In this document: positions 1-5,338 of the stretch, piece by piece
How the letters are laid out: the number at the start of each line of letters is the position of its first letter
How positions within the stretch are numbered: the stretch's first letter is position 1
DNA from: Candidatus Manganitrophaceae bacterium
Lineage (GTDB): Bacteria > Nitrospirota > Nitrospiria > SBBL01 > Manganitrophaceae
DNA: 8,012 nucleotides
NCBI GenBank assembly: GCA_004297235.1
Contig: SCUR01000310.1
Span: 1-8,012 of the forward strand
Reading direction: 5' to 3'
Translations under genes and position numbers: made by a program
The notes under the pieces: model-generated
What the model was told of the DNA's origin: nothing
The model's database searches: none
What the model saw: only the letters and a program-made list of their open reading frames with translations

Positions 1-477
1 GTGCCGGCCGGCACCTATCAGATCGAAGCGTGGCATCCCCGGCTCAGCGGAGATGAGATCAAGGCGGGAAGCCGGTCGATCACGGTCGGCAAGGAGGCCC
101 TCTCCGTCGATTTCGCTCTGACCGGCAAGGCGCCGAAAGAGGCGAATCTCACCGAGGTGCCCGATAAGGATTGGATGGAGGTGCATGGTCAGATACAGAC
201 CGCGCTCGACCAGGCGATTGGCAAGTGGAAAGAAGGAAAGAAAACAGGGGCGTTGACCAAGGTGATGACGACCCACTCCGGGCTTTACGGAGAGTCGGGT
301 CTGCGGAACGCGATCTCCCAAAAATTGGGGAAGAGCCATGCGGAGGCGCATGACGTCCGTTTCGGCGCGCTGGTCAAGCAGCTTCAGAAGGAAGGTCCCG
401 CTGCGGAGACGGCGATCCGATCGGAGCAGGAGAAGCTCCTGGCCGATCTGAAGAACGACATTCAGAAAATGAAATAA
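1..477 (+). CDS. 3' part of a protein with a beta-sandwich (cupredoxin/carboxypeptidase-regulatory-like) end and a helical C-terminal domain
   Basis: The frame is open from the first base and ends in TAA at 475-477; 158 residues are visible. The opening residues VPAGTYQIEAWHP look like the last strands of a carboxypeptidase-regulatory-like or cupredoxin-like beta-sandwich (the 'PAGTY.I..WHP' type), so the GTG at position 1 is almost certainly an internal valine and the true start lies left of the window. After about residue 45 the protein becomes charged and helical. The segment around residues 92-125 (SGLYGESGLRNAI, then HAEAHDVRFGALVKQL) resembles the 'Y...E.SGL..AI...F..L' pattern of the helical extracytoplasmic domain found in FTR1-type iron permeases and relatives. 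That would make it a periplasmic, possibly metal-related, protein, but this is inference. No catalytic motif is seen. The next gene follows after 37 bp, so the two may be co-transcribed. Confidence 0.6.
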   Translation: MPAGTYQIEAWHPRLSGDEIKAGSRSITVGKEALSVDFALTGKAPKEANLTEVPDKDWMEVHGQIQTALDQAIGKWKEGKKTGALTKVMTTHSGLYGESGLRNAISQKLGKSHAEAHDVRFGALVKQLQKEGPAAETAIRSEQEKLLADLKNDIQKMK

Positions 478-514
478 GCGACTCGAAGCGGCAGAAATTG
501 CGGAGGAGAGCGGT

Positions 515-1423
515 ATGAGAATTTTTGTGACGGGTGGATCGGGGTATATCGGAAACGCGGTGGTGGCGGCGCTCTGCCGGGCGGGACACGCGGTGACGGC
601 ATTGGTTCGCACGCCCGAGAAGGCCCGGCTGGTGGAGCGGTTCGGGGCGAAGAGTGTGGAAGGGGATATTAAAAAGCCGGGCCCCTTGATTCCGTTGATG
701 GCGGAGGTCGACGCGGTCATCCATACGGCGTTCGAGATGTCCGCCGACGGGGGGAAGATTGATCAGCAGTGGGTCTCGGCGGTGCTCGAGCCGCTCTCGC
801 AATCGAAGGGACGGAGCCGGTTCATCTATACCAGCGGGGTCTGGGTGTTGGGCGACACCGGCGGCCGGATCGCCGATGAGACGGCCTCGACGGAGAAGGC
901 GCTGCCGATGGTGGCCTGGCGTCCCGCGGTGGAGCAGATGGTCCTGGAGGCGGCCGGTCGCGGGGTGACCCCCTGCGTCATCCGTCCCGGTCTGGTCTAC
1001 GGCGGCTCCGCCGGAATTTTGGCGATGTTGATGGGGTCGGCCGAGAAGGAAAAAGCGGTCCGGATCGTCGGAGAAGGCCGCAACCATTGGACGCTTGTCC
1101 ATCGAGACGATCTCGCCGACCTCTATGTCCGCTGCGTGGAGCGGGCCCCGGCGGGACAGGTTTTCAACGCGACCGACGGCTCCCGGCTGACGCTGCGCGC
1201 CATCGCCGAAGCGCTCAGCACCGCGGTCGGCTGCTACGGCAAGGTGCTCACGACGCCGCTGGAAGAAGCCAGAAAGCAGATGGGGCCGTTCGCCGACGCG
1301 CTCGCCTTGGATCAGATCGTCATCAGCCCCTTGGCCCAACAGCTGCTCGGCTGGGAGCCGCGCCATCGCTCCCTTGTCGGGGAGGCCGATGCCCTCTATC
1401 GGGCGTTCAAGGCCGGGGGATAA
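515..1423 (+). CDS. NAD(P)-dependent epimerase/dehydratase-like (extended/atypical SDR) protein
   Basis: This 302-residue protein opens with a Rossmann fold: MRIFVTGGSGYIGNAVV carries the GxxGxxG dinucleotide-binding glycines (G7, G10, G13). It continues with the 'V.GD' strand near residue 50, the 'VDAVIHTAFE' strand, and FIYTSG at about 103-108. The PGLVYGG segment and the late 'VHRDDLADLYV' segment are typical of the NAD-dependent epimerase/dehydratase family. Length is normal for the family. The YxxxK catalytic pair is not recognisable: the equivalent stretch reads MVAWRPAVEQ (residues 132-141), with M where Tyr and R where Lys are expected. It may therefore act in an atypical way or only bind NAD(P)H. 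The ATG at 515 is preceded by a strong GGAGGAGAG (502-510), which fixes the start. The stop (TAA) is 29 bp before the RNase Z-like gene, suggesting a shared transcript. The substrate cannot be predicted. Confidence 0.9.
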   Translation: MRIFVTGGSGYIGNAVVAALCRAGHAVTALVRTPEKARLVERFGAKSVEGDIKKPGPLIPLMAEVDAVIHTAFEMSADGGKIDQQWVSAVLEPLSQSKGRSRFIYTSGVWVLGDTGGRIADETASTEKALPMVAWRPAVEQMVLEAAGRGVTPCVIRPGLVYGGSAGILAMLMGSAEKEKAVRIVGEGRNHWTLVHRDDLADLYVRCVERAPAGQVFNATDGSRLTLRAIAEALSTAVGCYGKVLTTPLEEARKQMGPFADALALDQIVISPLAQQLLGWEPRHRSLVGEADALYRAFKAGG

Positions 1424-1452
1424 TCCGGGAAGGAGCGAGGCGGTCGAAGACC

Positions 1453-2469
1453 ATGAAGCCGCTCTTTCATCCCCGCCTGATCCATGATCCGTTCGGCGAT
1501 CCCGGCCTTTACGTTTCGCTCCTCTTCGAGCGGAGGGGGCTCCTCTTCGATATGGGGGATCTGCAGCCCCTCTCCGCCCGAACGCTCTTGAAGACGAGCC
1601 ACGCCTTCATCACCCACGCCCACATGGACCACTTCATCGGGTTCGACCGGATGCTCCGGATCTGTCTTGGGCGGGAGAAGGCGCTCCATCTCTTCGGTCC
1701 GCCGCCGATTACCAATCAAGTGAGCCACAAGCTCTCTGCTTATACCTGGAACCTCGTCGAAAACTATCCCGCCGATTTCCACGTCCTCGTCACCGAGGTC
1801 GATGAGGGGGAGCTGAAGACGACCCGCTTCCGGAGCCGCGCCGCCTTTCGACGAGAAGAGACCACGGTCATCCCCCTTGCTGACCGGCTGCTGGTTGATG
1901 AACCGGCCTTTCGTGTGCGTTGCGTCCGGCTTGATCACAAGATCCCCTGCCTCGGTTATACCCTCGAAGAGAAAGCCCACGTCAATATCCTGAAGAACCG
2001 GTTGGAGGAGGAGGGGCTTCCGGTCGGGCCGTGGCTCAAGGAGTTGAAAGAAGCGATTCTTCGCGAAGCGCCGGAGGAGGCGCCGTTCCGGATCTGGTGG
2101 AAGGAGGAAGGGCGCATTGAAGAGCGGTGGCGTCCGCTTGGGGAGCTCAAGCGTGAGCTCGTTCTGATTGTCCCCGGGCAGAAGATCACCTACGTCACCG
2201 ATGTCGTCTACCATCCGGAGAACGCGCGGAAGATCATCGACCTGGCGCGCGGATCGGATACCCTCTTTATCGAATCCTCCTTTCTTCAAGAGGACGCCGC
2301 GCGCGCGGCGGAGAAGTACCATCTCACCACCGAGCAGGCGGGCTGTCTCGCGCGTGAGGCGGGGGTGAAAGAGGTGATTCCGTTTCACTTCTCGGCGAAG
2401 TATAACGGGGAGGGGGAGCGGATTTTTCGGGAGGTGCAGACGGCGTTTAAGGGGGAGAGAGCGGGCTAG
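1453..2469 (+). CDS. RNase Z-like metallo-beta-lactamase-fold hydrolase
   Basis: This 338-residue protein carries the metal ligands of the metallo-beta-lactamase fold in RNase Z (ElaC/tRNase Z) order: THAHMDH (H55, H57, D59, H60), RLDHKIPCLGY with H162, YVTDVVYH with the bridging D250, the HLTTEQAG segment (H290), and PFHFSAKY (H312). The segment LPVGPWLKELK resembles the GVPPGPLWGKLK stretch of RNase Z. RNase Z trims the 3' trailer of tRNA precursors. The sequence deviates enough, including the 'ITHAHMDHFIGFDR' context and an acidic/basic middle region at about 195-235, that a different phosphodiesterase substrate is possible. The ATG at 1453 is preferred over the much longer upstream open frame, which overlaps the epimerase. 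GAGG at 1437-1440 is a modest, slightly distant ribosome site. It sits 29 bp behind the epimerase gene and probably shares its transcript. It ends in TAG 25 bp before the palindrome cluster. Confidence 0.88.
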   Translation: MKPLFHPRLIHDPFGDPGLYVSLLFERRGLLFDMGDLQPLSARTLLKTSHAFITHAHMDHFIGFDRMLRICLGREKALHLFGPPPITNQVSHKLSAYTWNLVENYPADFHVLVTEVDEGELKTTRFRSRAAFRREETTVIPLADRLLVDEPAFRVRCVRLDHKIPCLGYTLEEKAHVNILKNRLEEEGLPVGPWLKELKEAILREAPEEAPFRIWWKEEGRIEERWRPLGELKRELVLIVPGQKITYVTDVVYHPENARKIIDLARGSDTLFIESSFLQEDAARAAEKYHLTTEQAGCLAREAGVKEVIPFHFSAKYNGEGERIFREVQTAFKGERAG

Positions 2470-2493
2470 GGCTTCAGAGCATTGCAATTGGAA

Positions 2494-2545
2494 TGGGGCG
2501 TTGCCTTACGCCCCACCGCGGTGGGGTGTGGGGTGAAACCCCACA
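2494..2545. repeat. Cluster of three interlocking palindromes (REP-like intergenic element)
   Basis: Three perfect inverted repeats lie end to end in 52 bp. The first is TGGGGCGT (2494-2501) with ACGCCCCA (2508-2515), loop of 6. The second is the 16-bp palindrome CCCCACCGCGGTGGGG (2511-2526). The third is TGTGGGGT (2527-2534) with ACCCCACA (2538-2545), loop GAA. The first two share CCCCA (2511-2515), so as RNA those hairpins are mutually exclusive. There is no T-run after it, so it is not a classical intrinsic terminator. Its position after a stop codon and before a promoter, and its GC-rich palindromic make-up, fit a dispersed REP-type element. Copy number in the genome cannot be seen here. 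It could also protect the 3' end of the upstream mRNA. Confidence 0.7.
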
Positions 2546-2559
2546 AAGGTCTCCCGAGA

Positions 2560-2589
2560 TTGACACTCCTCTATCCGGAAGATTAGAAT
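2560..2589 (+). promoter_or_regulatory. Sigma70-type promoter of the ABM-domain gene
   Basis: TTGACA (2560-2565) is a perfect -35 hexamer. It is followed after 18 bp by TAGAAT (2584-2589), which matches five of six consensus -10 positions. Transcription would start near 2596, leaving a leader of about 40 bases before the ATG at 2638. It lies just right of the palindrome cluster, so the small gene is probably transcribed independently of the upstream operon. Confidence 0.72.
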
Positions 2590-2637
2590 CGGCCTAATTC
2601 TTTTTTAGAACTCTGGACAATCGAGAAGGAGGGAAGC

Positions 2638-2958
2638 ATGCCGGAACTGACGGTGACGGTGAGAGTGAAGGCGAAACCGGGGAAAGAGGCGGAATTGGAA
2701 AAAGCATGGCGGGCGATTATCGGGCCGACGCACAACGAATCGGGCTGTTTAAAGTATGTTCTTCACCGCGCCGTCGATGATCCCGGCTTTCTCATGTCGA
2801 TCGAACGTTGGACGTCGAAGGAAGCGATCGATCAACATATGGCCACGCCGCATGTCCAGGCGCTCCTGAGCCGAGTTCCCGAACTGGTCGCCGGCGCCCC
2901 GGAGATCCGGCTCTTCGAAGCGATCCCGGAAGGGTCGTCCGGCAAAGGAAAAATCTAA
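2638..2958 (+). CDS. ABM (antibiotic biosynthesis monooxygenase) domain protein, putative quinol monooxygenase type
   Basis: This 106-residue protein is the normal size for a single ABM domain, a dimeric ferredoxin-like alpha/beta barrel. The family pattern is clear: an N-terminal strand TVTVRVKAKPGKEAELEKAW, then ESGCLKYVLHRAVDDPGFLMSIERW, then SKEAIDQHMATPHVQAL. These match the 'PGC..Y.L....D...F...E.W.S..AL..H..T.H' signature of YgiN-like and related proteins. Family members include cofactor-free quinol oxygenases and haem-degrading enzymes; the sequence does not decide between them. The start is fixed by AAGGAGGG (2626-2633) four bases before the ATG. It has its own promoter. Its TAA stop (2956-2958) directly touches the stop of the convergent nuclease gene, with no room for a terminator. 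A C-terminal tail rich in G, S and K (about 98-106) lies outside the domain. Confidence 0.9.
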   Translation: MPELTVTVRVKAKPGKEAELEKAWRAIIGPTHNESGCLKYVLHRAVDDPGFLMSIERWTSKEAIDQHMATPHVQALLSRVPELVAGAPEIRLFEAIPEGSSGKGKI

Positions 2959-3918
2959 TCAGGCTTGACGCTTCCAGCCCGCCTCGACGAAGAGCGGGAT
3001 ATATTCCGCCGGGATGAAGAGGCGGTCCTCCATATTCGGAACCGTGTAGTAGTTCTGCGGTTGGATCAGCGTGTTGTCGCTTTTGCTCAGATCGATCACC
3101 CAACGATCGGGCGGGCGGCGCTGGGAGAGGAAGCGGATCTCGAACGGGAGAACGCGCAGCGGGTTTTGCGCATCGAAGAGGCCGACCTTTTTCTTCCGCG
3201 CGTTCCGGACCCACTTCCGGGCGTCCGCGAGAGTCTTCTCCTTGCTCGCGAGCTCCGCGGCTTTTCCGGGGGGGATGATCGCCTTGGTCGGCGAATCCTG
3301 ACGGCGAAAGGGATTGATGTTCGGCCAGATGAAGTAAGGGGTGATCCACCCGGTCTTCAGAAGCCGCTCGTTATAGGAGATCGGCCGTTTCAATTTGCTC
3401 TCCGACGGTTGAAGCCGGTTGACGAAGGCGAGGAGCCGGCCGTACCGGTCCATCACCTCGTGGGCGAATGAGAGGAGAAACTGGAAGGTCTCTTGCGTCT
3501 TCCCGAGGGCGGCGATGTCGTTGAGGACTTCCTGCTCCAAAACCTCCTCCGCGGCGGAGGCATGCTGGTGGTGGTTGAGCGCGGCGCCGGGGCCGGTCCG
3601 CTCTTTCAAGTAAGCGACCAGACCCGGTTTCAATACAGGGCGAAAGGGGGGAAGGGTTGGATCGAAGGGATGGGTCAGGAACTGTTCCCATTTCGGGTCG
3701 GAGAGGCCGATGAAGCGCCGGTTCCGCGGGAGGGTGAAGCTGATTTCGGGAGCGTCGACCCCCAAGAAGCGAACGCCGAGGTTGCCGATGGGACGGAGCT
3801 GAAACGTATCGCCGTCGTGAACCTGCTGTTTCACACTTCCCGAAACGCCGCCGCGGGAACCGAGCGCCGCATAACCGACCGTTAATCCTGTTCTGAGCTG
3901 TTCAATCGCATTGGCCAT
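2959..3918 (-). CDS. Thermonuclease-like (SNase-fold) nuclease with insertions and a C-terminal extension
   Basis: The 319-residue product has the staphylococcal-nuclease active-site pattern. VHDGDTFQL gives the Ca-binding D35/D37, GVRFLGVDAPE gives R50, D55 and E58, and DRYGRLLAFV gives R161. These correspond to D21, R35, D40, E43 and R87 of the Staphylococcus enzyme. After R161 come YNERLLKTGWITPY (182-195) and the final helix ARKWVRNARKKKVGLFD (233-249), which completes the SNase fold. E58 and R161 are 103 residues apart against 44 in the prototype, so about 60 residues are inserted, including the His-rich LNHHQHA (114-120). About 70 residues (250-319) extend past the fold and match nothing I recognise. 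No signal peptide or membrane segment is seen, unlike many secreted thermonucleases, so it may act in the cytoplasm on DNA or RNA. The ATG at 3918 is chosen because AGGAGGAGA lies just ahead of it; a further in-frame ATG at 3942 has no such site. It is divergent from the CARF-HEPN gene across a shared control region. Confidence 0.85.
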   Translation of the reverse strand: MANAIEQLRTGLTVGYAALGSRGGVSGSVKQQVHDGDTFQLRPIGNLGVRFLGVDAPEISFTLPRNRRFIGLSDPKWEQFLTHPFDPTLPPFRPVLKPGLVAYLKERTGPGAALNHHQHASAAEEVLEQEVLNDIAALGKTQETFQFLLSFAHEVMDRYGRLLAFVNRLQPSESKLKRPISYNERLLKTGWITPYFIWPNINPFRRQDSPTKAIIPPGKAAELASKEKTLADARKWVRNARKKKVGLFDAQNPLRVLPFEIRFLSQRRPPDRWVIDLSKSDNTLIQPQNYYTVPNMEDRLFIPAEYIPLFVEAGWKRQA

Positions 3919-3941
3919 CGTCTCCTCCTGAGGTGAGTCCA

Positions 3942-3970
3942 TTGAGCACGGGGTCGAGTAGAAGTAAGGT
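3942..3970 (+). promoter_or_regulatory. Putative rightward promoter of the CARF-HEPN gene
   Basis: TTGAGC (3942-3947, four of six -35 matches) is followed after exactly 17 bp by TAAGGT (3965-3970), which keeps the key T, A and final T of a -10 box. The start would be near 3977, leaving a leader of about 48 bases. The -10 is the left arm of the inverted repeat. The weak -10 fits a regulated rather than constitutive promoter. Confidence 0.5.
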
Positions 3971-3982
3971 CAGTCGACCTTA
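3965..3982. promoter_or_regulatory. Inverted repeat, candidate operator shared by the divergent nuclease genes
   Basis: TAAGGTC (3965-3971), spacer AGTC (3972-3975) and GACCTTA (3976-3982) form a perfect 7+7 inverted repeat in the middle of the 106-bp divergent intergenic region. Both candidate -10 boxes lie inside it, one per arm and strand. A dimeric repressor or activator bound here would control both genes together. No regulator gene is visible nearby, so the binding protein is unknown. The symmetry may also be just the consequence of two overlapping -10 elements. Confidence 0.55.
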
Positions 3983-4005
3983 ATCGAACGGAGTTTCTTT
4001 GTCAA
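3977..4005 (-). promoter_or_regulatory. Putative leftward promoter of the SNase-like gene
   Basis: Read on the minus strand, a perfect TTGACA (4005-4000) is followed after 17 bp by TAAGGT (3982-3977). The start would be near 3970, giving a leader of about 52 bases before the ATG at 3918. The -10 is the right arm of the inverted repeat, so this promoter overlaps and mirrors the rightward one and the two cannot be occupied by polymerase at the same time. Confidence 0.6.
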
Positions 4006-4024
4006 TGTCCAACTGGAGAGAGTG

Positions 4025-5275
4025 ATGTCGCAGTCATCCGTGAAGGCGCTCCTTGTCTCGGTGGGGGGAGATCTCGCGCCGACGATCTTTGCCATCAACC
4101 GGCTCCGCCCCGAGGCCCTCTGCTTCTTCGTCTCAGCGTCCGATCAAGGGAAGATCGATCGAGAGATCATCCCCAAAATCGAACAGCCTCCCCGGCAGTG
4201 GGATCAGATCGTCACCCCCGATCCCGAAGACCTTTTACAATGTTGCCGCATCCTGCTTCGGGAAATCCCCGGTCTGGTCTCCCGGTGGGGGGTGGAGCCT
4301 TCCCAATTCACAATAGACCACTCCGGCGGGACAAAAACGATGGCGGCGGCCTTGGCCCTCTGCGCGGTCGATGTCGCCTCTTCCTATCATCTTCTCGCTT
4401 CCAAGGCCGAAGCGAAGGGAGGAGCCGACGTGACCGTCGGCGGCGAAGGGCGCGTACTCTACGAGGGAAACCTCTGGGACGAGTTATCGGCGGTGGGGCG
4501 GCACGACGCGGCCGCCGCCTTCAACCAGGCCCGGTATCGCGAGGCGGCCGATCTATTTCGGAAGATCGAGAAACGGGTGAGCGGCGGCGCCAAGCCGCTC
4601 TACAAAGCGCTGGCCGACCTCTCGGACGGCTACGCCCTCTGGGACGCCTTCGATTACCGGGAGGGGTGGAACCGGCTTCAGTCGGCGAGGAAGGGGCTGG
4701 AAATGGCGGCCCTCTTCGGCGGGCCTCCCGGATTGAAGGAGGTGGTGGCGCGGCTGAAAGAGAATCTTCCGTTTCTCGAAAAGCTGGTGATGGGGACGAA
4801 GGAGATCAAGCCGGAGCTCTTTCTCGATCTTCTCTCCAACGCCCGGCGCCGCGCCCAGATCGAGAAAAAAATAGAAGAGGCCACCGTCCGGCTCCTCCGC
4901 GCCTTGGAGGTCTTGGCGCAGGCGCGGCTGGCGGAGCGGGGATTTCAATTCGATCGGATCGACGCCGAACGGCTTCCCGCCTCGTTGAAACAAGAGTTTG
5001 TTCAGAAGTATACGAGCCCGCTCGATGGGCGGATCAAGCTCGATCTCCTTGGCGACTATCATCTGCTCAAGGAGCTCGGCGACCCGCTGGGAGCGGCCTT
5101 CGATCAGCAGTGGAATGCGCTGAAGATTTCGTTAGAAGCACGAGAGCGGTCGATCCTGGGACACGGATTTACGCCGATGCCGCCCGACCGTTATCAGCAG
5201 CTCTGGGATCTGACGCTGAAGATTTCGGGGACTTCTCCCGATAAAGGGCCGCAGTTTCCGAAGATGGCGTTTTAA
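4025..5275 (+). CDS. CARF-HEPN protein, TIGR02710/Cas02710-type CRISPR-associated ribonuclease
   Basis: This 416-residue protein starts with a Rossmann-like strand, KALLVSVGGDLAPTIFAINRL, followed by a second strand ALCFFVSASDQ. The conserved CARF ligand-loop motif DHSGGTKTM follows (D98, S100-M106). The middle (about 150-350) is helical, with an AAAAFNQARYREAADLFRKI repeat-like segment. Near the C-terminus, RERSILGHGF (373-382) supplies the HEPN RNase motif R-x4-H (R375, H380), with the 'R.SILAHG' context typical of the Cas02710 family. Proteins of this architecture sense cyclic oligoadenylate made by Cas10 in type III CRISPR systems and then cleave RNA non-specifically. Length fits the family. 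No CRISPR array or other cas gene is in the window, so it is either stand-alone or distant from its locus. The ATG at 4025 has GGAGAG (4015-4020) at good spacing; the GTG at 4022 is too close to it. The identification comes from memory of the motifs, not a search. Confidence 0.85.
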   Translation: MSQSSVKALLVSVGGDLAPTIFAINRLRPEALCFFVSASDQGKIDREIIPKIEQPPRQWDQIVTPDPEDLLQCCRILLREIPGLVSRWGVEPSQFTIDHSGGTKTMAAALALCAVDVASSYHLLASKAEAKGGADVTVGGEGRVLYEGNLWDELSAVGRHDAAAAFNQARYREAADLFRKIEKRVSGGAKPLYKALADLSDGYALWDAFDYREGWNRLQSARKGLEMAALFGGPPGLKEVVARLKENLPFLEKLVMGTKEIKPELFLDLLSNARRRAQIEKKIEEATVRLLRALEVLAQARLAERGFQFDRIDAERLPASLKQEFVQKYTSPLDGRIKLDLLGDYHLLKELGDPLGAAFDQQWNALKISLEARERSILGHGFTPMPPDRYQQLWDLTLKISGTSPDKGPQFPKMAF

Positions 5276-5338
5276 TATCCTTATTCGATCAGAGGAAGGG
5301 CGATGGATGAGCCAGATTCTATCGGCCGCCTCTCCTAT

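Noticed and set aside
374..1366. Long reverse-strand open frame opposite the epimerase
   Set aside because: Arg/His/Pro-rich translation typical of the antisense of a high-GC gene; the forward strand has a full Rossmann-fold protein with a strong ribosome site.
4198..5244. A 348-residue frame overlapping the CARF-HEPN gene
   Set aside because: Extremely Arg/Gly-rich shadow frame of a GC-rich gene; the CARF and HEPN motifs are in the other frame.
5291..5333. Imperfect hairpin between the CARF-HEPN and nucleotidase genes as a bidirectional terminator
   Set aside because: AGAGG pairs with CCTCT and CGAT with ATCG, but the stem is interrupted by bulges, the loop is about 16 bases, and no proper T-run follows on either strand.
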